From Rachicladosporium sp. CCFEE 5018 (lineage: Eukaryota; Ascomycota; Dothideomycetes; Cladosporiales; Cladosporiaceae), in assembly GCA_002077045.2 (NCBI GenBank), contig KZ111140.1, positions 2,333,732-2,397,731 of the forward strand: a stretch of 64,000 nucleotides of DNA. Reading direction: 5' to 3'. A program made the position numbers and the translations under genes. The stretch's first letter is position 1, and each line of letters opens with the position of its first letter. The notes beneath the pieces were generated by a model, which saw only the letters and a list, made by a program, of their open reading frames with translations, was not told the origin of the DNA and searched no databases. Positions 43,598 to 54,058 of this stretch are shown in pieces.

Positions 43598-46123
43598 CTA
43601 CCACATCTGACGACTCTGAAATCCTCCCTGACCATTCTCCGCATTTTCAAGATTCTGCCACTCTTGTGCACCATATGTCACGATGCTCTGCGTCACGGGC
43701 TCAACATACTCATTCGATGATGGCCTCAATGTCGTGGAGTGGCTCGACATCGCGTCTGCATCATCCCAAGGCATAGCTAGATGGATCTGCCCGTTGGATC
43801 TCACGCTGCTTGCTGGCCTGCTGGTCACCGCCTGGAAGGCCTGCGATGATCGACTATGCCTCTCCCAAAAGCCATAGTCTGGCTGCTGCAGCACCGCGCC
43901 GTTACGAAGCTTCGAGATTCGGTCAGTGTAGTGTGACACGGTGCTCCGGACTCGCTGATTATACTGCTGGAGCTCACTCGGCCTGACGCCGACCGTGTAA
44001 GGTGCTTGCGGGCTATCGTCGACTTGCGGCAGCTGGTTCCAGCCAGTGTTGGAGCCATCGTCGCTGCCATGGAATTGATGTTGCAGGGTGCTCGATCCGT
44101 GACTCGCAACAGGGTTTGCGCCCAGTGGGGTTGGCGATTCCTGCGCCTCGCGAGCACAAGCGTACGGCGCTGCTGCGCTTCGTCCGGCCCAGTCTTGAGT
44201 GTAGACTGGATACTGTGGCTGCGGTGGCATGGTAGGTACGGAATAGCTGCCGCCGTAGCCAAGTGGGCGGGACATGGCGACAGGCGGAGATCTGACCTTC
44301 GATCCTGCTAGACTAGGTACCATATACTGGCCGCGGCTACTGCTGGAGACGACAGTAAGCTGCTCGTCACGCTGCTCTTTCCACTCTTCGTATGTAAGCG
44401 TAGCTCCTGGATCGTCAAAGCTCTCGCCTGGCAGTCGTACTGCTGTTTGGCGTGGTGAGCACACCGCATTGGGTGCGACACTGAGCGGATGAGGTGAGAT
44501 CCAGCCAGCGCCCGCAAACTTCGTTCTGCAGTGCGATTCGAATGACTCGCGCGCCGAGGGCTGGCTACCTATCTCGCTGCCGTTCTGCTGAGGTGTGATG
44601 ACACCCCGTGCTCCATTCGCTGTCTGATTATGATGACAAGACTGCGCGCCCCAATTAGCTGGTGAAGTATTGACTGCTTGTATGACTGATGCCGGAGATT
44701 GCACCACCGACGCCTGCCTTGTTGAGAACAATTGACTGCCAGCATGCACGATACGCTGCTGGTGGGAACTATTCATTGGCATAGCAGCCGTCTGTGATCG
44801 CGGGGGGATGGAGACCACATGCTGGCTGCTCTGCCGACTGCTGTAGCCTCCACGTGAAGGAGCCTCGGCAAGACTTCGTGATGCCGGCTTTGATGCCGAG
44901 ACCCTCGTCATGTCGGCCTGCAAAGGGGGTGCTGAAGTTCTGCGGCCAGAGGGCGCAGTCTCTGCGAATATGTCGAAGCCGCCGACACCGCCTCCGAAGT
45001 CATGCATGGTAGTAGAGCTGCGATCCGTGTGGACCGAAGGCGCTTTGTAATTCGAGCCGTTCTCCTTGCTGCTGTGCTTGCTGGCTGGCATGCTAGCAAT
45101 CTTCTGCGCAACACCCAGAATCTGATTCGGAGTCACTGAGACCGCAGGCGATCGCCGTTCGCTTGCCTGTTTCACAGTTGTGGGCGGCTCTCTGGGCACG
45201 CTGGCTATCGATTCTGCCACCGTAAGGATATTCTGTTCTGTGATACCGAGCCTTGTGCTCAGTGCTCTGTCGACTGTGTTCTGCTCGCTGGCCGTCTTGC
45301 CGTCCTTGCCTTTGCCCCCTTTGCCACCATTTTTGCTCTTGTTGCCCTTACCGGCCTTACCAACGTGGTCTGGCTGCGCGGCATCGACAAAAGGATCCAC
45401 GGCATCTGGCAGATGTGCTTTGGCAATATCATTCGCTTGTGGGCTGGAGGGTTGCGCCTGACACCGTACTTTTCTCAGTGCTGCGGTTGGCAGGTTTACA
45501 AAGACCTCTTCACCTGTCTTGCTCACGATTCGGACCTTTTGTAGACCTGGAGCCACACTCGGACTTTTCCCTGCTTTCGATCTGGTCCCAGGCTCTGGAT
45601 AAACCTTGGCCGTCACTGAAGCGGTCTTTGTGAATAGCGCAGCTTCTGCAGCTGTGCCATTGACACGATCGTGCCCAAGAGCAGTCCCATTCTGTGCCTG
45701 AACATGGACCTGTGCACGCTCCTTGCTGCTGGTGATTTGAGGTACAGCAAAGAGAGCGCGCTGCTTGGTAGGCGGCTCGGTGGTACGAACACTCTTCGTT
45801 GACAGTACACTTCCAGGTTTTGTGGCATTTAGTGTCACCGCTCTCTTTGCCGCTGCGGCGCGATCGTCAAGTGTGGCCTTCGTCAGCTGACGCACGAGAT
45901 CATTTCCCAACGGCTTGACATGGCCAGCAGTGCTGCGGAGTGGCGCATAACCGACAGCCGTGGGACAGCAGTCATCGATGAAAGATCCAGTACTGCTGGC
46001 AACATCCCAGTTGCCGTCACGAGGTCCGTTGGCCTGCGCATCAGAGCGAACGGACGGCGCAAAGCGAGCTGGCCATGGTGCAGCCCCGAATGAATCATCG
46101 ATGCAGCTCTGGAAGTCGGACAT
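43598..46123 (-). CDS. Large intrinsically disordered fungal protein
   Basis: Single exon, 841 residues. Most of it is polar and low in hydrophobics, rich in serine, alanine and glutamine. Ordered-looking islands are a lysine/glycine tract (GKAGKGNKSKNGGKGGKGKD), two similar motifs (ITEQNILTVAESIASVP and VTPNQILGVAQKIASMP) that may be a repeated short helix, GAGWISPHPLS, LTYEEWKEQRDEQ, and a C-terminal helix SELQQYNQRVRSTVSHYTDR. The YEEWK and WISPHPLS elements are familiar from uncharacterised dothideomycete proteins. No enzyme or binding domain can be named. Start ATG gives MSDFQSCIDDSFGAAPWPAR. Confidence 0.75.
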   Translation of the reverse strand: MSDFQSCIDDSFGAAPWPARFAPSVRSDAQANGPRDGNWDVASSTGSFIDDCCPTAVGYAPLRSTAGHVKPLGNDLVRQLTKATLDDRAAAAKRAVTLNATKPGSVLSTKSVRTTEPPTKQRALFAVPQITSSKERAQVHVQAQNGTALGHDRVNGTAAEAALFTKTASVTAKVYPEPGTRSKAGKSPSVAPGLQKVRIVSKTGEEVFVNLPTAALRKVRCQAQPSSPQANDIAKAHLPDAVDPFVDAAQPDHVGKAGKGNKSKNGGKGGKGKDGKTASEQNTVDRALSTRLGITEQNILTVAESIASVPREPPTTVKQASERRSPAVSVTPNQILGVAQKIASMPASKHSSKENGSNYKAPSVHTDRSSTTMHDFGGGVGGFDIFAETAPSGRRTSAPPLQADMTRVSASKPASRSLAEAPSRGGYSSRQSSQHVVSIPPRSQTAAMPMNSSHQQRIVHAGSQLFSTRQASVVQSPASVIQAVNTSPANWGAQSCHHNQTANGARGVITPQQNGSEIGSQPSARESFESHCRTKFAGAGWISPHPLSVAPNAVCSPRQTAVRLPGESFDDPGATLTYEEWKEQRDEQLTVVSSSSRGQYMVPSLAGSKVRSPPVAMSRPLGYGGSYSVPTMPPQPQYPVYTQDWAGRSAAAPYACAREAQESPTPLGANPVASHGSSTLQHQFHGSDDGSNTGWNQLPQVDDSPQAPYTVGVRPSELQQYNQRVRSTVSHYTDRISKLRNGAVLQQPDYGFWERHSRSSQAFQAVTSRPASSVRSNGQIHLAMPWDDADAMSSHSTTLRPSSNEYVEPVTQSIVTYGAQEWQNLENAENGQGGFQSRQMW

Positions 46124-46347
46124 GGCGATGAACGTAGTTGAGTGCCGTCGGTGCCGTGAGATCTAGCAGCGACTTGCACCAGAGGACTGAATATGTCGCA
46201 TGCTGTAGTCAGTGAGCGAAGTGAAGTCGCGCACGACGTCGAGCTGAGCTTTAGTTCGTCGGTAGGATATGCATTTTCGTTGAGGCAGTTCTAGGAAGGT
46301 ACGACCGACCCTTGCGCGAGTAGCTCAACTCCATCACTGCCGTCCGA

Positions 46348-47169
46348 CTACAGCTTGGCCTTCTCCGTCGCCTTCTCCTGCTCCCACTGCCGCTTGATGT
46401 ACCAGCTGCGCGCATAGCTGTAGCCGCCACTCGCGACAGCGAGAGGAGGGAACGCTAGTAAGAGCCATGACCACCACACTGGACTACCTACTTTCACCTC
46501 TTGCATCACCCTATCAACCTCCCTCTTCAGATGATCCTGATCCCCGTCATTCCAGACCACAACCCCAGCCTTGGGTCCTCTGCGCAGACATCGCTCTGCC
46601 TTGTCTCGCACATCCCACTGCGCGGCGACTCGATTCTTCGCATCCTCTTCCGTCAGATGTGCGTCTCGTGCACGAAGTCTTTGCAATTGCGTTTCGGCGT
46701 CCTTGACCGCCACGACCATGATCGTTCCGCAGAGCGGCTCCCAGCCTGACTCGAACAGTAATGGCACGTCTAGCACAACCGCCCATTCGCCTTTCAAGTA
46801 TGCAGACCCCATTTGTCTGTACATCTCCGAGCGGACGGCAGGATGCACGATCTTGTTGAGTGCCTTCCTGTCCTCGTCTTTGCCTTGACCGAACACTTTC
46901 CTACCCAATGCAGGCCGGTTCAGCGGTCTGCCCTTGCCATTCGGTCCTTGCTCGCCGCCATTCTCGGGTGAAGCAGGAAGTAGCAGATCGGGCGTCGACG
47001 GTCCGAAGTGAGCCACGATTTTATTGTAGCCTGAAGTGCCTGGCTCTACAACTTGTCGAGCAACCTTGTCGGCGTCAACTACGGGCAGGTTGTACGGCGG
47101 GGCAGCAAGAATTTGAGACACGGTCGACTTGCCTGTAGCAATGCTACCTGTCAAACCTAGGAGAAGCAT
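46348..47169 (-). CDS. CAB5: Dephospho-CoA kinase with C-terminal membrane segment
   Basis: Single exon, 273 residues. The P-loop is GSIATGKST (8-16); DADKVARQVV and the lid/CoA region HPAVRSEMYRQMGSAYLKGE, VVLDVPLLFESG and RLRARDAHLTEEDA follow family order, so it is complete. It phosphorylates dephospho-CoA, the last step of CoA synthesis. A hydrophobic segment (VWWSWLLLAFPPLAVASGGY) sits near the C-terminus and would anchor it to a membrane, in fungi usually the mitochondrial outer membrane or ER. The final residues are KAKL; a peroxisomal signal reading is unlikely next to that anchor. Divergent from the F-box gene. Confidence 0.94.
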   Translation of the reverse strand: MLLLGLTGSIATGKSTVSQILAAPPYNLPVVDADKVARQVVEPGTSGYNKIVAHFGPSTPDLLLPASPENGGEQGPNGKGRPLNRPALGRKVFGQGKDEDRKALNKIVHPAVRSEMYRQMGSAYLKGEWAVVLDVPLLFESGWEPLCGTIMVVAVKDAETQLQRLRARDAHLTEEDAKNRVAAQWDVRDKAERCLRRGPKAGVVVWNDGDQDHLKREVDRVMQEVKVGSPVWWSWLLLAFPPLAVASGGYSYARSWYIKRQWEQEKATEKAKL

Positions 47170-47572
47170 GTTGGCGTGTGGTGCCCACTACAAAGGATGA
47201 TCTCGCAGTAGACGAAGCTGGAATCATGTGTGCAGCAACCCGACGTCAGTACCTCCCGACCTCGGGCTTTCAGTCAGTCTTGGCGAACGCCGTCCACTCA
47301 ACGGCAGACCTCACTACCTAGTCCTGTGCCTCCTAATACCCATCTTTGCAACATCAGCAGATTGACATGCCAAGTCCCGTCCGAAGCTGCATTCGTCTAA
47401 AGCCTTCGCTTGAGAGTGAAGCGCTCGATCACGTTCGCCAGACAGACGGGGCGACATACGCGCCGCAACATCGAAAACATGTCCTTTGATCTCGCGAAGG
47501 CTACGTCTACGCGTAGGGTACTAAATCTCCTGAGCTTAGTGACGATTTCATCGATCTTATGAAGCTGTCCGC
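47170..47572. other. Divergent promoter region
   Basis: Spacer between the dephospho-CoA kinase and F-box genes. No gene supported. Confidence 0.5.
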
Positions 47573-49138
47573 ATGGATGCTGCACGGATGGACCGACTGA
47601 TTGAGCTCCCGTCCGAACTCATACACTCGATATCTGAATTCGCAGGCTTGATAGACCGAGTCTTACTACTTCATCTGCGATTGACATGCCGTCAATTACA
47701 GAAGTGTGCAGACGACGCCTTCCTTGACACTTTCTTCACGTCTCGATGGCACCTCTACACAGATCACAGTTTGCGTATATTATTGGAGATTTCCAAGGAT
47801 GAACGTTTCCGTCGTCGCTTATCGCGACTTACTATCCACACTCCCGCTGCACCTCTTTTCAGTCTCGAAGACCATGCGTTTCGTTGTCACGGGCTTGGTG
47901 CGCTTTGCAGACCCAAACGCAATACGGCCTGGGCTTCTACCAAGGACGGAGACTGCCTCTGGCGCGACTGGGAAGAACGCGCCTACGATATTGAAGAAGA
48001 CTGCTCTGCGATACTCGAGTCGAGTCTGGTTGAACTGAAGCTTGCTGGTGTCATACCATCTCTGGCGGCCGCTGGGTACACGGACTACAGGTCGCAGGTC
48101 GGCATTCCATACGGTCTGACCACCGCTAAGCGGGCGTTACGGAACATGTGCGATTATAACAGTTCCTTTCGTAATCGAAGCGATAATGCGGCAGTATCAC
48201 GTATGCTTGTTGCAATCGTCAGAGCTGACTTCCCAGTCGCGGAACTGAACATCCGCGGTCCCAACATGGATGCTCCTTGCGAACCTGTGGCCTTTGCACC
48301 CATGGTAGCGGCGCTAAACTTTCCGTGGAATAACCTTGTGAAGCTCAGCACTGCTATCCACTCCGGTAATCTGTGCTGTACCGACGCGTGGGCCGACGCG
48401 TGGAGTCCGTTTCAGAATTGGCTGGCTTCCCTCCGCAGCTTACAGACGCTCGCGATCAACTTCGAAGTACAGGAAACAAACTTCGACTGGTATGATGACA
48501 TATTATATGATGTAGGAAAGTGGAATCGATTGGCAGCGTGTCTGGGACATGCTCCGCTCTTCAGTCTGATGCTGGGCGTTGGCCACATGCCTTACGCCGG
48601 GCTTATTCTTCTCCTCGATTCATTGAAGACTCGCTTAAGACGTCTCATCATTTCGAACGCCAGACTCTTGGACTATGAGAGCAATGATGATCTCACATGG
48701 CCCAGAGCATTTCAATGGATAGCGGATAGCCTTAGGCTGGAGCATCTTGAGTTCCATGAACTCAGCCACGAGGATGACTCAGAGATGGCGACGCTCGACG
48801 ATACTTCCCCTTTCGTCGCCAATGGCACGCCGAAGTCCGTGAGAGCCTCGTTGGAGCACTTCATCGCAACGGTGAAGTTTGAATACGATGGTGCAGGGCC
48901 ACAGAGAGACGACGCACCCTGGCATGCTCCGGCTAAGGCGGAGACTGAGGCGTGTACCTCCGCCCCCCATACTGACGTCGACAATGAGCACGAGGTATAT
49001 TCTGAGTATGGGGACGAGGATGACTACGGTGCTTCGTTCGATGACTCTGACGTGCAGGCCATAGACTTTCTCGTGTCTCAGCGCTGTGACGACAGGTATG
49101 CTCAAGGCTCTGAGACTGAACGTGAGGGGACGAATTGA
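47573..49138 (+). CDS. F-box protein, with open in-frame extension past TGA
   Basis: Single exon, 521 residues. The N-terminus LIELPSELIHSISEFAGLID with the following LRLTCRQLQK is an F-box, the part that binds Skp1 and recruits substrates to SCF ubiquitin ligase. The rest is helical with leucine-containing segments (LLLDSLKTRLRRLIISNARL; WIADSLRLEHLEFHEL) typical of fungal F-box target domains, followed by an acidic region (YSEYGDEDDYGASFDDSD). It ends at TGA 49136-49138, but the same frame continues 67 further codons (FKREGTPEDIESMLREQM onward) to TAG 49340-49342. That extension looks coding (charged, helical) and the stop might be an acquired one. Substrate unknown. Confidence 0.82.
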   Translation: MDAARMDRLIELPSELIHSISEFAGLIDRVLLLHLRLTCRQLQKCADDAFLDTFFTSRWHLYTDHSLRILLEISKDERFRRRLSRLTIHTPAAPLFSLEDHAFRCHGLGALCRPKRNTAWASTKDGDCLWRDWEERAYDIEEDCSAILESSLVELKLAGVIPSLAAAGYTDYRSQVGIPYGLTTAKRALRNMCDYNSSFRNRSDNAAVSRMLVAIVRADFPVAELNIRGPNMDAPCEPVAFAPMVAALNFPWNNLVKLSTAIHSGNLCCTDAWADAWSPFQNWLASLRSLQTLAINFEVQETNFDWYDDILYDVGKWNRLAACLGHAPLFSLMLGVGHMPYAGLILLLDSLKTRLRRLIISNARLLDYESNDDLTWPRAFQWIADSLRLEHLEFHELSHEDDSEMATLDDTSPFVANGTPKSVRASLEHFIATVKFEYDGAGPQRDDAPWHAPAKAETEACTSAPHTDVDNEHEVYSEYGDEDDYGASFDDSDVQAIDFLVSQRCDDRYAQGSETEREGTN

Positions 49139-49458
49139 TTCAAGCGCGAGGGCACTCCGGAAGATATTGAGTCTATGCTGCGCGAGCAAATGCGTACCGA
49201 GCGCTTTGTAGATACGAGGCATATGAAATATCCCACGATGCGGCTTCGGCGAATACGCTACTCAACGCTGTTTAGGATGGCCAAGTATGATAATGAGCAG
49301 CACACACGCAGAGGCACTCTGTTCCTTGAGGCTGAGACTTAGATGAGATCACTTGTCGTGGGTGGTTGAGAAATGCACTTTCGCCGGCTCAGCGCTCCTG
49401 GTGATGCTCATGTACACCGCACCGGCTACACATGGTCTTGTAGAAGGATCCTATTGCC

Positions 49459-50479
49459 TCATACCATATCGCGCTTAGTCTTCTCGCTTTTGCCCTTGAT
49501 GTACTTGCTCAGGTCGCCAACCGGCAACGAAATAGGGAAATCGACAGCTTCGAGGATCATGGAGAACCACTGCATAGTGTGTCAGTCAAGGTCTGCGACT
49601 CACAAGGACGTGCCAACTTACGAGATACCATGCCACCATCGATGCTGCGAACGCAAAGGCCGCACCCACGACCCTGCATGACTTGCTCAAAGTGGCCATT
49701 CCCACAGCACCATAGAAGTACGATGCCGAGAGGCAAGGGAAAGTGACCGTGAAGCAGGCCAGAATGATGACCAAACAGATGTTCGTCCGAAGCGCCGCGA
49801 TCGTGTAGAACAGACAGAGGACTGCCATGAAGACCAGGAAGAAGGCAAAAGAGTTGTAGAAGTCTGCCACTTCATCGCCGTACCCATTGATGGCGTTGTA
49901 GAAGGGTGTGAGAGTTGCGCCGAAGGTGCCCCACTGTGTGAGATGTTAGAGTCGGTCCCTACGTCGTCGCGCATTGAATACTTACGAAGCCGCCGAAGGT
50001 AAAGAAGACTACCGACGGGAACGTGTTTCCGAGCACCCATTCAGCCGCTCCACTTTGACGATGGTCAGTCCACGAGTCCAGGATGCGATCGACCACGAAT
50101 GCTTACCCAAAGTACAGCAAGATGGCCGCGAAGTAGTAGTATGACCCAATGCCGGCTGACGCGTTTCCAGTTCCACCGCCAGCGCCTCGCCAGCCCATGA
50201 GCATAATAGTCGCAGGAGTGTTGGCAAGGAGGAAGCCGCCCAAGGCACTGTGTTCGCCGTCAGTACATCATCTTAGCCCAGGGAGTTCACTACGAGAGCA
50301 TACATTGGAGTAGGGTTGCCGAATGTAAGGCGTAGGTTGCCTGCTACTGCTTGCTCGGGCTGCAGATAGAGCTTCTCGAAGTGCGAGGGAGTAGGCTTCA
50401 GGATGTTGATGTCTTCGAGTTCCTCGACGCCATGGTGCTTGTGAGGCGGAGTCCCAATCTCGTCGTGATTGCGAGACAT
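49459..50479 (-). CDS. GPR1/FUN34/YaaH acetate transporter (Ato type)
   Basis: Five exons: 50479-50304, 50247-50107, 50052-49986, 49933-49622 and 49569-49459, 268 residues. Sum and phases are consistent. A soluble N-terminus with LEDINILKPTPSHFEK leads into FGNPTPIALGGF, the family signature, which appears only when exons 1 and 2 are joined. Six hydrophobic segments follow, starting GWRGAGGGNASAGIG. The C-terminus ends KSEKTKRDMV. Family members carry acetate and ammonium-related solutes at the plasma membrane in yeasts and filamentous fungi. Exon 3 uses an aaag acceptor, unusual but in frame. Well supported. Confidence 0.92.
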
Positions 50480-51797
50480 CTTTGCTTGTTACTGATCAAG
50501 AATACTCCGGGTCGTGGTAATCGAGATGAAGAGAAGTGCTCAGTGAGAAGGATAGAAGGGATCGATGGAGCTGTAGTACGTCGTGGGTACTCATCCTCTT
50601 ATGCTACCCCTGGCCCGTGTGGTCGAGCCCTATTTCCGCAAGACATCTCCGCAGGACATTCCCGCCAGCCATACTTGTGAACCTTAATAAGTAGCATCTA
50701 GCCCAATGGACTACCAGGTATGGGAACAATACCAGTGAAGTCTAGCCGAAGTCTGGCCTCCCTGAAGCAATCCCGCGTATTGTTTTAGCGAGCCACGCCG
50801 AGAGGCTACATTTCCGCAGATCTCACAAGTAGCTACAACAGGCAAGCTGTCAGTGCTGGAGCGAGACTAAGCTGTCGTCTCGACCTCCCGGGTTTACGGT
50901 TCGGCCTTGGGGCGAAAGGAGCAATGCACAAGTCGCTCGGACGTTGCTGCATCTCGCGGCTCGCTGTCCCAGTGAACTACAAGGAATGTACGTAACATAT
51001 GCACAATTGCGCGCTCGGTTCGAAGTGTAGTTGGTGGTCTAGACCATGAGGCGACGAGGGTGCACTCTCATTGGCGGTAATAAAGTCGTTCATCTGGAGA
51101 CAAGCACGTGTTCCCCGCATTTCGACAAAGCTTGTGTGCCGCCGTAATCTCGCCGATCATATGAGCTGGCAGGATCTGGCGATTGGCGGAACACCTCCAT
51201 AGTCTGGTGCATGTCTGTAGCCTGCATCCAGCGGCAGCGATTGCTGTCTTGTCGCACTGATCATGCGATCGATTTCTGCAATTGCGTTCGTAGATCCGCA
51301 CGGCAAAGTTCGCAAGTGCAGAGTACGGCTGGCGTGTGCACATGTCGATCTCATATAGCATGCTGTCGGCGCCTACAACTGCGAGCTGGCGTGCGAACAC
51401 GCGTAGGGCTATATGTCTAGTGTCGTCGCTGTGCTGAGTCTCGAATCGAGGGCACACTCCACCATTTGGTGTTCATCACATCTATGCTAGAAGTCTGGCA
51501 ACAACCATCTCTGAGGTCGTTCCTCGCGTCAGAATGGAGGTGGTTCTTGGGCAGCGACCGTGCTGCTGATACCTGTCCTAAACTCTGTGCCAGAACTGGA
51601 GCACTTGTGAAGGTTAGGATCGCCGTCGTCCAGCAGTGACGTTTTTCCAGGGAAGTCACGTAGAAGGCTGGCAAAGCTGGAGGTCTGGCTCTATCAAGGA
51701 CTTCATGTCCAGTGCGGTGTGACACGGGCCCCTGGGTATAGAGACTCGAGCTTAATCGACCATAATGGTCGATAGGACAATCCTCGGCGACTGAGGA
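50480..51797. other. Gene-poor spacer
   Basis: A 1.3 kb region between the transporter start and the 3' end of COG2. No open frame has coding character. An inverted repeat lies at 51755-51773. Confidence 0.5.
51755..51773. repeat. Inverted repeat, possible 3' hairpin
   Basis: Arms atcgaccat and atggtcgat separated by a single a form a perfect 9-bp inverted repeat. It begins 25 nt downstream of the COG2 stop codon and would fold in its 3' UTR. A role is inference. Confidence 0.4.
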
Positions 51798-52685
51798 TCA
51801 GCCATGTCTGAGCACTCGTACTGCATCCTTCTCGCCACCGAGATCAGCGAACAGCTGCGTGAGAAATAGGATAGACGCGCTGTCCCCAGCCGAGATGGCA
51901 GTCCGCAGCGCTGCGGAGAGGTCGAGTATGATTGTCTTCCGCAGCCCGTCGATACGAGGCTGTAGTGTGGCTAAGAAGGGGTGAGAACTGCTGATTGCTT
52001 CGGCTTGCCGAGTGATGAGCATGTAGCTCACGCATTGGCGGTCGAGTCTTCGAATTCTGCGTGATAGCACCCCATTACTACTGCCAGTCTGATTCGAGTC
52101 ATCCACGCCATCGTCAATGTCGAATTCGTCACTTCCGTGGTCAAGTGCCTCCCCATCAGTAGTCCCGAGTCTCCCCTCGAGCTCCTCCACTCTGTCAGCA
52201 AAATCCAGCAGCTTCCTGCCAAGTACCACTTCCTTCCTGACGCCCTTTCTGGCATCCAAAGCCGTCTTTGTCTCGGACGCTCGCTCTCTCACAGCACGTC
52301 TGATGCCCGAAACCTCCCTCTGGAAAGCCAGCAACCCGACCCTAACGCCCTCGACCTTCTCGCCACCATCCCGGAGATCACCTCCCAAAGATAGAAACTC
52401 CTCGTAATTACCATTGACCAGGTCCATCAACTCGCGATTGAGCAATTGACTTCGCTGACGGAGATCTGATCTCAGATCTTCGAGCGTTTGATGCCGGTTC
52501 CGTAGAGATGAGAGATACGTTTGTGGGTCGAAATCCGGTGCCAGGAAATCCCGTCGAGGCAGCTCTGTGGGATATGGGAGAGTGTCCTGGTCATCGTCGT
52601 CGTCAGAGCCATATGCTGGGGAGTCCGTGTAGGCCGGGGTTGAGGATGCAGACTGCGACGGGCTGGCGAGGAGGAATGCACTCAT
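51798..52685 (-). CDS. COG2: Conserved oligomeric Golgi complex subunit 2
   Basis: Single exon, 295 residues. An acidic, serine-rich N-terminus (DDDDDQDTLPYPTELPRR) is followed by the characteristic start RDFLAPDFDPQTYLSSLRNR and a long coiled coil (HQTLEDLRSDLRQRSQLLNR, ELMDLVNGNYEEF). Two further helices lie toward the C-terminus (GRKLLDFADRVEELEGRL; RQCVSYMLITRQAEAI). Fungal COG2 proteins are short, and only the N-terminal region is conserved. It is a subunit of the tethering complex for retrograde transport within the Golgi. The divergent gene is mitochondrial L1, 199 bp away, so they probably share a promoter. Confidence 0.8.
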   Translation of the reverse strand: MSAFLLASPSQSASSTPAYTDSPAYGSDDDDDQDTLPYPTELPRRDFLAPDFDPQTYLSSLRNRHQTLEDLRSDLRQRSQLLNRELMDLVNGNYEEFLSLGGDLRDGGEKVEGVRVGLLAFQREVSGIRRAVRERASETKTALDARKGVRKEVVLGRKLLDFADRVEELEGRLGTTDGEALDHGSDEFDIDDGVDDSNQTGSSNGVLSRRIRRLDRQCVSYMLITRQAEAISSSHPFLATLQPRIDGLRKTIILDLSAALRTAISAGDSASILFLTQLFADLGGEKDAVRVLRHG

Positions 52686-52884
52686 CGTGACGATTCAGTG
52701 CTCCAGGCGGCACTCCTGCGGATCTTCACATGGTGTGATTGCGAACATGAAGTTGTGAGGGTACGGTACCTTATGTACACACAAAGTGCTTTCATAGTGC
52801 GGGAGTAGCCGCTCTCCCCGGAACGTGCATTGAGACACCCTCCCTCGACATCACCTCATACCAACATCACATTGACACAGTATC

Positions 52885-53881
52885 ATGGCGACCGCACGCT
52901 TCTGTCCCGCCTGTCTATCGCGCACCTCGCCGTCGACCCTCCTGCGCCCCTCTCGTGCCGCTGCGCAGGCCTCGTTCACACGATCATTCTCCTCAACCCC
53001 CTCCCAAGCACTCCATGCCTCCACACCTCTCGCTGCAGTACAATCCGCAAACGCCGCAAAGTACAAGCGGAAAGATCTGCCAACATCTAGCAAAAAGCGG
53101 AAAGGGCGAACCACATACTCTACGCCAGACCTGAAGAATGCGATACAATTCTCGCTTGTGGATGCTATGCGGTACGCCACAGCCTACAGCTCATGTTTCG
53201 AGCAGCTACTAATGTGATGTTAGATACCTCCGCGCAGCTGAAGTAGGCGTCTCTCCAACAGTCTCCAAATACGAACTCCACATCAAGCTCAAAACACCCA
53301 AAAACGGCGCCGTAGTGCGGAATCGAATGCGACTTCCTCATCCCGTCAAAACCGACCTCCGGATCTGCGTGATAGCGCCGCCTGACTCAGCGGCAGGCAA
53401 AGCAGCGAAAGCCGCCGGAGCCTCGCTAGTAGGCGAAGAACACGTCTTCGACATGATCAGAGAAGGCAAGATCGACTTCGAACGCTGCATCTGCCACACA
53501 GACTCCCTAGCAAAACTCTCCAAATCCGGCGTAGCCCGAATACTGGGCCCGAGAGGTCTGATGCCCTCAGCGAAGACCAATACAGTGGTCAAGGACGTGT
53601 CTACGAGTGTGAAGGACATGGTGGGTGCATCGGAGTACAGAGAGCGGGCAGGCGTCATTCGAATGGCTATTGGGCAGCTGGGTTTCACGCCGGAGGAAAT
53701 GCAGAGGAATATTAGGGCTTTTGTGGAGGCGCTGAAGAAGGACATGGCTGGGCTTAGTGATCGGACGGCGAAGGAGATACATGAGGTTGTGTTGAGTTCG
53801 ACGCATGGGCCCGGGTTGAGTTTGAGTGGAGATTTCAGGAGTGCGGATAGTGTGCCGACGGCGGATTTGAGTACGCTGTAG
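52885..53881 (+). CDS. MRPL1: Mitochondrial ribosomal protein L1
   Basis: Exons 52885-53171 and 53224-53881, 314 residues, phase 2 (R split), joining SLVDAMR to YLRAAEVGVSP. The N-terminus MATARFCPACLSRTSPSTLL is a mitochondrial presequence with no acidic residue and a CxxC. The uL1 body is complete: KYELHIKLKTPKNG, GRxGLMPSAKTNTVV (as GPRGLMPSAKT), and FVEALKKDMAGL. uL1 lines the E-site stalk of the large mitochondrial subunit. Confidence 0.92.
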
Positions 53882-54058
53882 AGCTCAATGAAGTACCGGA
53901 ACGGAGTACCGCAGTCGGGCGCCGCTGTAATAGATCAAGAATACGATGCGTAAGGCTCAACGACTCTCGACAGAACTACACAGTGGTCTACCTTGCCCTG
54001 ATTGACGCGATAGAAGCGTAAGCAAGTTGGCCTCACGGAGAAGCAAAGGGTCTTACTT

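Noticed and set aside
46348..46359. KAKL end of dephospho-CoA kinase as a peroxisomal signal
   Set aside because: A membrane segment lies just before it, so the tail is unlikely to be read as a matrix signal.
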